Assembly (NCBI GenBank): GCA_024401095.1
Contig: JAKSLR010000010.1
Coordinates: 1-64,000 of the forward strand
DNA length: 64,000 nucleotides
Source of the DNA: Bacteroidaceae bacterium
GTDB lineage: Bacteria; Bacteroidota; Bacteroidia; Bacteroidales; Bacteroidaceae
Direction: 5' to 3'
A program made the position numbers and the translations under genes. The notes beneath the pieces are model-generated. The model was given only the letters and a program-made list of their open reading frames with translations, made no database searches and had not been told where the DNA came from. Below, piece after piece: positions 24,004 to 32,689 of this stretch. Each line of letters begins with the position of its first letter. Positions within the stretch are counted from its first letter, which is position 1.

Positions 24004-25593
24004 ATGATACGCAAATTTGATTTCTTGATTATTGGCGGTGGTGTAGCCGGAATGAGCTATGCACTGAAAGTAGCCAATAGTGGAAAAGGTAAAGTGGCAC
24101 TGGTTTGCAAAACCACACTTGATGAAGCAAATACAGCCAAAGCTCAGGGTGGCATTGCATCTGTAACCAACCTGAAAGTAGACAATTTCGAGAAACACAT
24201 AGAGGATACCATGATTGCCGGTGATTACATCTCCGACATCAAGGCGGTGGAACAGGTAGTCAGGAATGCTCCAGATGCCATAGACGATCTGGTTAAATGG
24301 GGCGTGAACTTCGACAAGACCGAGACCGGAGAATTTGACCTTCACCGTGAAGGCGGCCACAGTGAGTTCCGTATCCTCCATCATGCCGATGATACCGGTT
24401 TTGAGATTCAGCGTGGCTTGATGGAAGCTGTACGCAAGCACAAGAACATCACTGTACTGGAAAACCACTATGCAGTGGAAATCATCACACAGCATCACCT
24501 GGGTGAAGAAGTGACCCGACGCCGTAAGGACATAGAATGCTATGGTGCCTATATTCTGGACCCTGATACAAAAAAAGTAGATACTTTCCTGAGCCGTATC
24601 ACCCTGATGGCTACCGGAGGAACAGGTGCAGTCTATGCTACCACTTCTAATCCGAACATTGCCACCGGAGACGGTATTGCCATGGTCTATCGTGCAAAAG
24701 GTACGGTAAAGGACATGGAATTCGTTCAGTTCCACCCTACCGTATTATATAATCCAGCAGAGACCCACCCTGCCTATCTTATTACAGAGGCTATGCGTGG
24801 TTACGGCGGTATCCTGCGTCTTCCAAACGGAGAGGAGTTCATGCAGAAATACGACAAGCGACTGTCTCTGGCTCCACGTGACATTGTGGCTCGTGCCATT
24901 GACCGTGAAATGAAGATACACGGATTGAATCATGTCTGTCTGGACGTAACCCACAAGGATCCTGAGGAGACAAAGCATCATTTCCCAAACATCTATGCCA
25001 AGTGTCTGAGCATTGGTATTGACATTACCAAGCAATACATTCCTGTGTGCCCTAGTGCGCACTACATGTGCGGTGGTATCTTAGTTGACCTGAATGCCGA
25101 GAGCACCATTCACAGACTGTATGCCGTGGGTGAATGTTCATGTACCGGTCTTCACGGAGGTAACCGACTGGCCAGCAACTCCCTGATAGAAGCTGTGGTC
25201 TATGCCAAGGCTGCAGCAGAACATTCGCTGAAAGTCATTGATAACTATCAGTTTAACGAAAACGTACCGGAATGGAACGACGAAGGTACCATGACCAATG
25301 AAGAGAAGGTGCTAATAGCACAGGATATGCGAGAGGTAGGTCAGATTATGTCTAACTATGTGGGAATCGTACGAAGTGACTTGCGTCTGCACCGTGCATG
25401 GACCCGTTTGGACATCATCTATGAAGAGACAGAAGAGCTGTTCAAACGTGTAAAACCTACCAAGGATATCTGCGAATTACGTAACATGGTGAATGTGGGC
25501 TATCTCATCACTCGCCAAGCTATAGAAAGAAAGGAAAGCCGTGGTCTTCATTATACCGTGGATTATCCAAAACATGCTTACGACCAAAAATAA
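24004..25593 (+). CDS. nadB: L-aspartate oxidase
   Basis: This 529-residue flavoprotein oxidises L-aspartate to iminoaspartate, the first step of de novo NAD synthesis. The FAD dinucleotide-binding motif is at the N-terminus (IIGGGVAGMSYAL). The succinate-dehydrogenase/fumarate-reductase-like domain follows with HREGGHSEFRILHHAD, TGGTGAVYATTSNP, EFVQFHPT and the catalytic region SAHYMCGGI, with CTGLHGGNRLASNSLIEA near the flavin. The C-terminal helical domain is present. It is the first gene of nadB-nadA-nadC, spaced by eight bases each, in the cytoplasm. Length is normal. Confidence 0.96.
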   Translation: MIRKFDFLIIGGGVAGMSYALKVANSGKGKVALVCKTTLDEANTAKAQGGIASVTNLKVDNFEKHIEDTMIAGDYISDIKAVEQVVRNAPDAIDDLVKWGVNFDKTETGEFDLHREGGHSEFRILHHADDTGFEIQRGLMEAVRKHKNITVLENHYAVEIITQHHLGEEVTRRRKDIECYGAYILDPDTKKVDTFLSRITLMATGGTGAVYATTSNPNIATGDGIAMVYRAKGTVKDMEFVQFHPTVLYNPAETHPAYLITEAMRGYGGILRLPNGEEFMQKYDKRLSLAPRDIVARAIDREMKIHGLNHVCLDVTHKDPEETKHHFPNIYAKCLSIGIDITKQYIPVCPSAHYMCGGILVDLNAESTIHRLYAVGECSCTGLHGGNRLASNSLIEAVVYAKAAAEHSLKVIDNYQFNENVPEWNDEGTMTNEEKVLIAQDMREVGQIMSNYVGIVRSDLRLHRAWTRLDIIYEETEELFKRVKPTKDICELRNMVNVGYLITRQAIERKESRGLHYTVDYPKHAYDQK

Positions 25594-25601
25594 TTGCCAT
25601 T

Positions 25602-26591
25602 ATGATTAAGGAAGAATGGAAAGCCAAAGGCTTTGTAGATGAACCTGTACCTGCCGATGTGGACCTGAAGGCAGAAATCCGCCGCATGTGCAAGGAAAAG
25701 AATGCGGTGATCATGGCTCATTATTATACAGAAGGTATCATTCAGGATGTGGCAGACTTTATCGGAGATAGTCTGGCATTGGCTCAGAAAGCTGCTACAA
25801 CCGATGCAGATATCATCGTGATGTGTGGAGTCCATTTTATGGGTGAAACCAATAAGATTCTCTGTCCTGACAAGCTAGTTCTGGTTCCAGACCTGAATGC
25901 ATCGTGCTCGCTGGCAGAAAGCTGTCCAGCCCCTGCCTTTGCAGAATTCCTGAAGAATTACCCTGGACATACCGTCATCAGCTATGTAAATACTACCGCT
26001 GCTGTCAAGGCACTCACCGACGTTGTAGTAACCAGCAGCAATGCCCGTGAAATAGTAGAATCTTTCCCTGAAGACACCCCTATCGTCTTCGGACCAGACC
26101 GTAACCTGGGCAGCTACATCAATAGCTTGACCGGAAGAAACATGGTGCTGTGGGACGGTGCCTGCCATGTGCACGAGAAATTCTCTGTAGAGAAAATTCT
26201 CCAGCTGAAGGCAGAGCATCCGGGTGCCAAGGTGCTGGCACATCCAGAATGTAAGGGTGCAGTTAAAGCACTGGCAGACAAGGTAGGAAGTACAGCAGCC
26301 TTGCTGAAATTCAGCATCAATGACGAAGCAACCGAGTTCATTGTAGCTACTGAGAGTGGTATTCTGCACGAAATGCAGAAAGCAGCTCCACAGAAGACCT
26401 TCCTCCCTGCGCCACCCGACGACAGCACCTGCGCTTGCAACGAATGTAACTTCATGCGCCTGATAACCCTGCAGAAGCTGTACAATACACTGAAGTATGA
26501 ATGGCCTGCCATAGAGGTAGATGCAGAGATTGCTGCAAAGGCAATCCGCCCTATCCATAAAATGCTTGAAATATCTGAAAAACTCAAATAA
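25602..26591 (+). CDS. nadA: Quinolinate synthase
   Basis: This is a 329-residue [4Fe-4S] enzyme that condenses iminoaspartate with dihydroxyacetone phosphate to quinolinate. The three pseudo-repeat domains each supply a cysteine ligand: VMCGVHFMGE (Cys75), HPECKGAV, and CACNECNFM near the C-terminus. AHYYTEGIIQDVADFIGDSL is the characteristic first-domain motif. An extra CSLAESCPAP motif is the usual family sequence. It lies between nadB and nadC in an operon. Confidence 0.96.
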   Translation: MIKEEWKAKGFVDEPVPADVDLKAEIRRMCKEKNAVIMAHYYTEGIIQDVADFIGDSLALAQKAATTDADIIVMCGVHFMGETNKILCPDKLVLVPDLNASCSLAESCPAPAFAEFLKNYPGHTVISYVNTTAAVKALTDVVVTSSNAREIVESFPEDTPIVFGPDRNLGSYINSLTGRNMVLWDGACHVHEKFSVEKILQLKAEHPGAKVLAHPECKGAVKALADKVGSTAALLKFSINDEATEFIVATESGILHEMQKAAPQKTFLPAPPDDSTCACNECNFMRLITLQKLYNTLKYEWPAIEVDAEIAAKAIRPIHKMLEISEKLK

Positions 26592-26599
26592 ACACCAAT

Positions 26600-27472
26600 A
26601 TGTTGACCGTAGAAGAATTAAATGATAAATTGATAGACCTAGCCTTTAGTGAGGATATCGGTGACGGAGACCATACCACCCTGTGCTGTATTCCAGCAGA
26701 TTCTGTAGGCGAAAGCAAGCTACTCATTAAGCAGGAAGGAATCTTTGCCGGTGTAGAGATTGCGAAGCAGGTCTTCCACCGTTTTGATCCAACCCTGGAA
26801 GTAGAGGTATACATTGAAGATGGCGCTCATGTCATGCCAGGAGACATAGTGATGAGCGTGAAGGGTAAGGAACAGAGCCTGCTGCAGACCGAACGTCTGA
26901 TGCTAAATATTCTGCAACGCATGAGCGGAATTGCAACCATGACTCACAAGTACCAGCAGGCACTGATTGATGCCGGTACCAAGACACGTGTGCTGGATAC
27001 CCGAAAGACCACACCAGGTATGCGTATGCTGGAGAAGGAAGCAGTAAAGATAGGCGGTGGCATGAACCACAGAATCGGTCTGTTCGACATGATCCTGCTC
27101 AAGGATAACCACATTGATTTCTGTGGTGGTGTACACAATGCCATCTCCCGTGCCAAGCAGTATTGCAAGGACCACGGCAAGGATCTTAAGATTGAGTGCG
27201 AGGTACGCAACTGGAAGGAACTGGATGAAGCACTGGCAGAAGGCTGTGACCGTATCATGTTTGACAACTTCTCACCTGAAGATACACGCAAGGCTGTAGA
27301 ATTGGTAGCTGGACGCTGTGAAACAGAATCCAGCGGTGGCATTACCTTTGAGACTATGATTCCATACGCTCAGGCTGGTGTAGATTTCATATCATTTGGT
27401 GCACTGACTCATAGCGTTAAGGGACTGGATATGAGTTTCAAGGCTGCAGGAAGCGACAAGCTGAAAATCTAA
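26600..27472 (+). CDS. nadC: Nicotinate-nucleotide diphosphorylase (carboxylating)
   Basis: This 290-residue enzyme converts quinolinate and PRPP to nicotinate mononucleotide, CO2 and pyrophosphate. Seen motifs are EDIGDGDHTT near the N-terminus, NILQRMSGIAT, VLDTRKTTPGMR, MNHRIGLFDMILLKDNH, IECEVRNWKE and the final SFGALTHSVKGLDMSF. It ends the nadBAC operon and is followed by a strong terminator. Confidence 0.96.
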   Translation: MLTVEELNDKLIDLAFSEDIGDGDHTTLCCIPADSVGESKLLIKQEGIFAGVEIAKQVFHRFDPTLEVEVYIEDGAHVMPGDIVMSVKGKEQSLLQTERLMLNILQRMSGIATMTHKYQQALIDAGTKTRVLDTRKTTPGMRMLEKEAVKIGGGMNHRIGLFDMILLKDNHIDFCGGVHNAISRAKQYCKDHGKDLKIECEVRNWKELDEALAEGCDRIMFDNFSPEDTRKAVELVAGRCETESSGGITFETMIPYAQAGVDFISFGALTHSVKGLDMSFKAAGSDKLKI

Positions 27473-27489
27473 CGACAATCTGACAATAA

Positions 27490-27534
27490 AAAAATCCCGG
27501 GTAGCTAACAACTACTCGGGATTTATTATTTTTT
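27490..27534. terminator. Terminator between nadC and pepD
   Basis: AAATCCCG pairs with CGGGATTT, with an inner GTAG/CTAC stem and a seven-base loop. A-runs and T-runs on both sides allow use by both convergent genes. Confidence 0.85.
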
Positions 27535-27547
27535 ATTAAGAAAATAC

Positions 27548-29002
27548 TTATGCTGTAGGAATAGCCTTCAAGATAGCCTTCAGGTGCTCCCAGCAGAGAT
27601 TAACTGCAGGAATGTGCAGACGCTCTTCTGGTGAGTGAACACCACGAAGTGTAGGACCGAATGAAATCATGTCCATTTCTGGATACTTTTCCTTGAACAG
27701 ACCGCACTCCAGACCTGCATGGATAGCCTTTACCTTAGGCTCCTTACCAAAGAGTTCCTTGTAAGTCTCAACTGCAATCTTCAAGATCTGGCTGTCCATG
27801 TTTGGTGCCCATCCTGGATAAGATGCCAGATTTTCAACTGTAGCACCACCCAATTCCAGAGCAGCACGGACTGTATCTGCCATAACATCCTTACCATTAT
27901 CTGCACTGCTTCGCTGGCTAGCAGTAATGTTGATGACATTACCCTCACCCATCTTGACAGATGCCAAGTTTGAAGAGGTTTCTACCAAACCTGCGATATC
28001 ACGGCTCAGTTCATAGATACCGTTGTGAATAGCCATGACACTGTTAATCAATCCAGCAGCAGTCTTTCTATCGATAGCAGGAGCAGATTCGGTACTCTGC
28101 ATGGTCAGTTCCAAAACAGGCTCACGACGTTTGAATTCTTCTTTTACACCAGCAGCCCATACGTTGAAGTCAACACGGATGTTCTCCTTATCCTTCATAG
28201 GGACAGCAATCACTGCCACTGCATCACGAGGAATAGCATTGTGAAGACCACCACCATTGAAACTGCACAAGTACATATCATACTTACGGTTAGCCTGATA
28301 CAAGAAACGAGTCAACACCTTGTTGGCATTTGCCTGACCCTTGTTGATGTCATCACCAGAGTGACCACCCTTTCCGTTTTTGAATGCCACTTCCAGGAAG
28401 ATGTAGCCTTCAGGAACAGCTATTGGCTCATAGTGGAACTGAGCATTGGTACGGATACCACCGGCACAACCCACAAACAACTCACCTTCATCTTCTGAAT
28501 CCAGGTTCAACAAGATAGAACCCGTCATGAAACCAGCCTGAATAGCTTCAGCACCAGTCAAACCACGTTCTTCATCGGTAGTAAACAGACACTCCAATGG
28601 ACCGTGTTCAACAGTATCATCAATCATGGCAGCCAAACCCATGGCAATTCCCAGACCATCGTCTGCACCCAGAGTAGTTCCCTGAGCCAGCATCCATTCA
28701 CCTTCTATCTTAGTCTTGATAGGATCTTTGAGGAAATCAATTTCCACATCAGGATTCTTCTCGGGAACCATATCCTGGTGTGCCTGAATGACTACAGTCT
28801 TCTTATTTTCAAAACCAGGGGTTGCAGGTGCGCTTAGCAAAACATTACCGGCAGCATCGATTTTGAAACCTAAGCCATGCTTCTCTGCAAAAGCTTTCAA
28901 ATACTCTCCCATTTTCTCCTCGTGACCTGATGGACGAGGAACCTGATTAATCTCAGCAAAAATGTCAAAAACGATTTTTGGATTTAATTCTACGTTGTTC
29001 AT
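27548..29002 (-). CDS. pepD: Aminoacyl-histidine dipeptidase / M20 family peptidase
   Basis: This 484-residue M20/M28-type zinc dipeptidase hydrolyses Xaa-His and other dipeptides in the cytoplasm. Metal and catalytic motifs are seen: VIQAHQDMV, TLGADDGLGIAM, FTTDEERGLTGA, the lid/dimerisation domain with FKNGKGGHSGDDINKG, and near the C-terminus AIHAGLECGLF with FGPTLRGVHSPEER. There is no signal peptide. Length matches Bacteroidales PepD. No TAnnTTTG box was found immediately upstream. Confidence 0.93.
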   Translation of the reverse strand: MNNVELNPKIVFDIFAEINQVPRPSGHEEKMGEYLKAFAEKHGLGFKIDAAGNVLLSAPATPGFENKKTVVIQAHQDMVPEKNPDVEIDFLKDPIKTKIEGEWMLAQGTTLGADDGLGIAMGLAAMIDDTVEHGPLECLFTTDEERGLTGAEAIQAGFMTGSILLNLDSEDEGELFVGCAGGIRTNAQFHYEPIAVPEGYIFLEVAFKNGKGGHSGDDINKGQANANKVLTRFLYQANRKYDMYLCSFNGGGLHNAIPRDAVAVIAVPMKDKENIRVDFNVWAAGVKEEFKRREPVLELTMQSTESAPAIDRKTAAGLINSVMAIHNGIYELSRDIAGLVETSSNLASVKMGEGNVINITASQRSSADNGKDVMADTVRAALELGGATVENLASYPGWAPNMDSQILKIAVETYKELFGKEPKVKAIHAGLECGLFKEKYPEMDMISFGPTLRGVHSPEERLHIPAVNLCWEHLKAILKAIPTA

Positions 29003-29088
29003 ATCTTAAAATATTGTTTTATGTACTTTGAATTGCTAATTTATATTAAAATGACTTATGCTTTATAAATAGCTTACTTGATAAAGTT

Positions 29089-29096
29089 TATCTTTG
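29089..29096 (+). promoter_or_regulatory. -7 box for the small membrane protein and OmpH-like gene
   Basis: TATCTTTG. Its position makes the ATG at 29094 unusable and points to 29115 or 29127 as the start of the small gene. Confidence 0.7.
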
Positions 29097-29114
29097 CATG
29101 CAAATTTACAAAGA

Positions 29115-29324
29115 ATGCTCAAAACAATGCTCCTATGTGTGTTAATAATTGCTATAAGCATAGCATTATTGGCCATAAAAATAATTATTCAGAAAAATGG
29201 ACGCTTTCCGAACACTCATGTAAGTGGCAGTAAAGCGATGCGTGATAGAGGTATTGGATGTGTTCAAAGTCAGGATAGAATGGCACAGATTGACAATCCG
29301 CATGCCATTCCAGAAAACAGATAA
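29115..29324 (+). CDS. Small membrane protein, 69 residues
   Basis: One N-terminal membrane helix (LLCVLIIAISIALLAIKIII) is followed by a hydrophilic tail with NGRFPNTHVSGSKAMRDRGI and CVQSQDR. This tail pattern (FPNTHV, KAM, GI-x-C-x-QSQD) I recall as a conserved small membrane protein of Bacteroidales, function unknown. There is no cleavage site, so it is probably anchored with the tail outside or inside. I start at 29115 because the promoter box ends at 29096; 29127 is the alternative. The OmpH-like lipoprotein gene starts 25 bases later and is likely cotranscribed. Confidence 0.7.
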   Translation: MLKTMLLCVLIIAISIALLAIKIIIQKNGRFPNTHVSGSKAMRDRGIGCVQSQDRMAQIDNPHAIPENR

Positions 29325-29349
29325 TAAATATAAAAACATAATAATTGTA

Positions 29350-29964
29350 ATGAAAAACTTAAAAACAGTTTTGGCTGCAGCATGTGTTGTTTTGTGTGCA
29401 GCATGTGGCAATAATCAGCCAGATACAAAGACAGTTGCTCCTGTAGCAAGCGGAGATCTTAAGATTGCTTATGTAGAGATTGACAGCTTGATGTCTCAGT
29501 ACCAGTTCTGCAAGGATTACAGCTTACTCCTTACCAAGAAGGGTGAGAATATCCGTGCTACTTTGAACCAGAAGGCTAAGACTCTGGACAATGAGGCTCA
29601 GGATTTCCAGCGTAAGATTCAGAACAATGCATTTACTCAAGAGCGTGCTGAACAGGAGAATGCCCGTCTGGTAAAGATGCAGCAGGATCTGCAGGCTTTG
29701 AACGACCGTCTTTCACAGGAGTTCGATGCAGAGACTATGAAGTACAACAATGCTATGCGTGACTCTATTACATCTTTCCTTAAGATTTATAATAAGGATA
29801 AAGGTTATAGCATGATTCTGACCAAGGCAGGTGACAACATGCTGCTTGCTGATCCAGCACTGGATATTACTGCTGATGTTGTAGCTGGTCTGAATAAGCG
29901 TTACACTCCTAGCAAGGAATTGAGCGATGCTAATGCAGAAGTAAAGGCAGAAGAGAAGAAATAA
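29350..29964 (+). CDS. OmpH/Skp-like lipoprotein
   Basis: This 204-residue protein has a lipoprotein signal ending at CAAC (Cys19), a short linker, then the OmpH/Skp fold: IAYVEIDSLMSQY, a long coiled-coil hairpin (about 70-140; LNQKAKTLDNEAQDFQRKIQ) and the returning strand KGYSMILTKAGDNMLLAD. Skp-type proteins chaperone outer-membrane proteins across the periplasm; here the lipid anchor makes it membrane-bound. The C-terminus is Lys/Glu-rich. The longer frame from 29224 overlaps the small membrane gene and is not used. Confidence 0.88.
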   Translation: MKNLKTVLAAACVVLCAACGNNQPDTKTVAPVASGDLKIAYVEIDSLMSQYQFCKDYSLLLTKKGENIRATLNQKAKTLDNEAQDFQRKIQNNAFTQERAEQENARLVKMQQDLQALNDRLSQEFDAETMKYNNAMRDSITSFLKIYNKDKGYSMILTKAGDNMLLADPALDITADVVAGLNKRYTPSKELSDANAEVKAEEKK

Positions 29965-29983
29965 TCAATCTGATAGGAATATG

Positions 29984-30016
29984 AAAAAAGGGTGCATTCA
30001 ACGTGCACCCTTTTTT
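29984..30016. terminator. Bidirectional terminator, OmpH-like / lipid kinase
   Basis: A 13-bp stem (AAAAAAGGGTGCA with TGCACCCTTTTTT, offset 29984-29996 / 30004-30016) closes a seven-base loop and has T-runs on both strands. Confidence 0.9.
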
Positions 30017-31073
30017 ATTTATCTAACTCGGTAGGTTTGGAGGATTTCTTGAGTTTTCTCAACAGGTCACGGTTGACTACCATAATCCGCTTTGGCTGGA
30101 GCTTGTTGATTCCTTCTCCCGCTACTGTACTCAGGTCATTGAAATATTCTGAAAAAATAGACAGAATATTCTCTTTGTTTTCCAACTTCGCTTCCTTATG
30201 CAATAAAACCTTGAGACCAGCAGGTTTAAGCTCCACATCGATATCCTTTCCCATGACAATAGGATCACCATCGTAATGAACCACTCCTTCGGTTTGTCTG
30301 TGAATGTGCAGTTTCTTGGTACGGAAAGTCTTGATATGACTGTTCTGATCTATGGTCTTGTGGAACAGCTGGAAAGCTATCTGTGGTGCTTCCAATACAG
30401 TAAAAGGCTCCATGACAGTTACATCGAGCAAACCATCTTCCATAGAAGCAGCAGGTGCAATATATGCATTGTTTCCATATTGAGAAGCATTGGCACATGC
30501 TATCAGGAAAGCCTGTAGTTTAATGGAACCTTCTTCATCTTCTATTTCATAGGTCTCTGGTTTGTATCGAAGACCTTCTTTCAGGGTATTCTCCAAATAA
30601 GTCAGCAGACCTCGTTTACCTGCTTCTGCAAATTTGAAACTCACAAACGCATCGAATCCCACACCACATGTACAGAAGAAAGGCAGATTATTGATGAGAC
30701 CATAATCCAAGGAACGTATTATTCCATCTTTAATCAGGTCTACCGCTTTCTTGTAATCCATAGGTATCTCCAAGTGACGAGCAAGGCCATTGCCAGATCC
30801 ACATGGGATAATGCCCAAAGCAGTATTACTGTGAACCAGAGAACGAGCCACCTCGTTAACAGTTCCGTCACCTCCTATGGCAACGCATATATCAAAATTC
30901 TGTAAAACAGCAATCTTAGCTAATTCAGAGGCGTTACCCTTGTATTCCGTCTTGGCAATCTCCCACTCGACCAGCTCTCTGTCAAGAGACTGCTCAATGT
31001 AATCCAGAATCAGTTTCTTACTGGATGTTCCGGATATGGGATTAACTATGAATAACACCTTTCTTTTCTTCAT
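30015..31073 (-). CDS. Diacylglycerol/sphingoid-type lipid kinase (YegS/BmrU family)
   Basis: This 352-residue protein belongs to the DAGK_cat lipid kinase family. It shows NPISGTSS at the N-terminus, the nucleotide motif AIGGDGTVNEVA, IIPCGSGNGLARHL, and the C-terminal beta domain with CANASQYGNNAYIAP and VHYDGDPI. Members phosphorylate diacylglycerol or related lipids (ceramide, sphingosine) at the membrane face. It diverges from serine palmitoyltransferase, which makes a sphingoid-base or ceramide substrate plausible, but this is inference. The last 60 residues extend beyond the usual bacterial family length. Confidence 0.88.
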   Translation of the reverse strand: MKKRKVLFIVNPISGTSSKKLILDYIEQSLDRELVEWEIAKTEYKGNASELAKIAVLQNFDICVAIGGDGTVNEVARSLVHSNTALGIIPCGSGNGLARHLEIPMDYKKAVDLIKDGIIRSLDYGLINNLPFFCTCGVGFDAFVSFKFAEAGKRGLLTYLENTLKEGLRYKPETYEIEDEEGSIKLQAFLIACANASQYGNNAYIAPAASMEDGLLDVTVMEPFTVLEAPQIAFQLFHKTIDQNSHIKTFRTKKLHIHRQTEGVVHYDGDPIVMGKDIDVELKPAGLKVLLHKEAKLENKENILSIFSEYFNDLSTVAGEGINKLQPKRIMVVNRDLLRKLKKSSKPTELDK

Positions 31074-31081
31074 AACGGTTA

Positions 31082-31089
31082 CAAAGATA
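31082..31089 (-). promoter_or_regulatory. -7 box for the lipid kinase
   Basis: TATCTTTG on the minus strand lies only 9-16 bases before the start at 31073, so the leader is very short. Confidence 0.65.
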
Positions 31090-31183
31090 GTATATAATTT
31101 ACAAAAAGATACTTTTTGATAGGTTATAATCCTTAATTTATAATATTTTCGCTAAATTCTATTTATAAGAATATTTTTTTTAT

Positions 31184-31191
31184 TAATTTTG
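31184..31191 (+). promoter_or_regulatory. -7 box for serine palmitoyltransferase
   Basis: TAATTTTG fits the consensus and gives a leader of about 70 bases. Confidence 0.6.
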
Positions 31192-31267
31192 CACCGCTTT
31201 TTATGAGCAATAGTGAAATAGTTAAATTTCGCTGTACAAATACTACAAGCGACTTAAACTAAAAATT

Positions 31268-32464
31268 ATGGGATTAATTGAAGATAAACTCTCTAAGCAT
31301 CCATTCTACGGAATGGCTATTGATGCTAAGGAAAGAGGTATTTATCCTTATTTCCGTCAGATTGAGGGTAAACAAGGTACTGAAGTTGAAATGGGTGGTC
31401 ACCCAGTATTGATGTTCGGTTCTAACGCATACACTGGCTTGACCGGTGATGATCGTATCATTGAAGCTGGCTGCAAAGCAATGAAGCAGTATGGTAGTGG
31501 CTGTGCTGGTAGCCGATTCCTGAATGGAACCCTGGATATTCATGTTCAACTCGAGAAAGAATTAGCAGAATATGTTGGTAAGGATGATGCACTTTGTATC
31601 TCTACCGGCTTTACAGTAAATAGCGGTGTTATTCCACAGTTAGTCGGCAAGGACGACTATATCATTTGTGATGACCGTGACCATGCTTCTATCGTAGATG
31701 GTAGAAGACTTTCATTTGCTACACAACTGCGTTTCAAGCACAATGACATGGAAGATCTGGAGAAACAGTTGAAGCGCTGTGCTCCTGACAAGATCAAGCT
31801 GATTGTTGTAGATGGCGTATTCTCTATGGAAGGTGATCTTTGTAACTTGCCAAAGATTGTTGAGCTGAAGCACAAGTACAATGCAACTATCATGGTAGAC
31901 GAAGCCCATGGCTTAGGTGTATTTGGTGAGCAAGGTCGCGGTGTCTGCAATCATTTCGGTCTGACTGATGAAGTAGACCTGATCATGGGTACCTTCTCTA
32001 AGTCACTGGCTTCTATCGGTGGTTTCATTGCAGGTAACCAGGTATTGATTGATTATTTGCGTCACACTGTCCGTACCTACATCTTCTCTGCCAGCATGAC
32101 ACCTGCAGCAACCGCTGCAGCATTGGAGGCACTTCACATCATTAAGAGTGAGCCAGAGCGTATTCAAGCATTGTGGGATGTTACAAACTACGCACTGAAG
32201 CGTTTCAAGGAAGAAGGTTTTGAGATTGGAGATACAGAGAGCCCTATCATTCCATTGTACGTTCGTGACATGGAAAAGACTTTCGTTGTAGTAGCTCGTG
32301 CATTTGAAGAAGGTGTATTCATCAACCCTGTAATTCCGCCAGCATGTGCTCCAACCGATACTCTCGTACGTTATGCACTTATGGCAAACCATACTAAGGA
32401 GCAGGTTGACATCTCAGTTGAAAAACTGAAGAAAGTATTTAAGGAATTGGATATCATCAAGTAA
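31268..32464 (+). CDS. spt: Serine palmitoyltransferase (alpha-oxoamine synthase family)
   Basis: This 398-residue PLP enzyme condenses L-serine with a fatty acyl-CoA or acyl-ACP to 3-ketosphinganine, the first step of sphingolipid synthesis. Motifs seen are GSNAYTGLTGDDR, YGSGCAGSRFLNGTLDIH, DHASIVDG, VDEAHGLGVFGEQGRG and the PLP lysine in GTFSKSLASIGG (Lys245). Related oxoamine synthases (KBL, BioF) share the fold, but the sequence start (GLIEDKLSKHPFYGMAIDAK) and the sphingolipid habit of Bacteroidales favour SPT. It is followed by a strong terminator and stands alone. Confidence 0.9.
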   Translation: MGLIEDKLSKHPFYGMAIDAKERGIYPYFRQIEGKQGTEVEMGGHPVLMFGSNAYTGLTGDDRIIEAGCKAMKQYGSGCAGSRFLNGTLDIHVQLEKELAEYVGKDDALCISTGFTVNSGVIPQLVGKDDYIICDDRDHASIVDGRRLSFATQLRFKHNDMEDLEKQLKRCAPDKIKLIVVDGVFSMEGDLCNLPKIVELKHKYNATIMVDEAHGLGVFGEQGRGVCNHFGLTDEVDLIMGTFSKSLASIGGFIAGNQVLIDYLRHTVRTYIFSASMTPAATAAALEALHIIKSEPERIQALWDVTNYALKRFKEEGFEIGDTESPIIPLYVRDMEKTFVVVARAFEEGVFINPVIPPACAPTDTLVRYALMANHTKEQVDISVEKLKKVFKELDIIK

Positions 32465-32475
32465 GATAAAATGAG

Positions 32476-32508
32476 AAAAACGCAGATAAAAAAATCTGCG
32501 TTTTTTCT
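32476..32508 (+). terminator. Terminator after spt
   Basis: AAAAACGCAGAT pairs with ATCTGCGTTTTT around six A residues, followed by T-rich sequence. Confidence 0.9.
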
Positions 32509-32541
32509 TTAAAATTATTTGGTAGATATTAAAAAAGTCCT

Positions 32542-32549
32542 TACCTTTG
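32542..32549 (+). promoter_or_regulatory. -7 box for tRNA-Pro
   Basis: TACCTTTG fits TAnnTTTG, 26 bases before the tRNA 5' end. Confidence 0.65.
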
Positions 32550-32574
32550 CATCGCATTTAAGAAATAAATGTTT

Positions 32575-32649
32575 CGGGGTGTGGCTCAGTCCGGTTAGAG
32601 CACCTGGTTTGGGACCAGGGGGTCGTGGGTTCGAATCCCGCTACCCCGA
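32575..32649 (+). tRNA. tRNA-Pro (anticodon TGG)
   Basis: A complete cloverleaf: acceptor CGGGGTG with TACCCCG, anticodon stem CCTGG / CCAGG with loop TTTGGGA giving TGG, T-arm GTGGG / CCCGC with loop TTCGAAT. The discriminator is A at 32649. CCA is not encoded. Confidence 0.95.
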
Positions 32650-32650
32650 C

Positions 32651-32685
32651 AAAAAAGGAGATTACGAAAGTAATTTCCTTTTTTT
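32651..32685. terminator. Terminator for tRNA-Pro, also facing trmN
   Basis: A long imperfect stem closed by a GAAA tetraloop (32666-32669), with A-run on the left and T-run on the right, so it can stop both convergent transcripts. Confidence 0.85.
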
Positions 32686-32689
32686 GTTT

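Noticed and set aside
29224..29349. Extended start of the OmpH-like protein
   Set aside because: It overlaps the small membrane gene in another frame and would bury the lipoprotein signal that starts at 29350.
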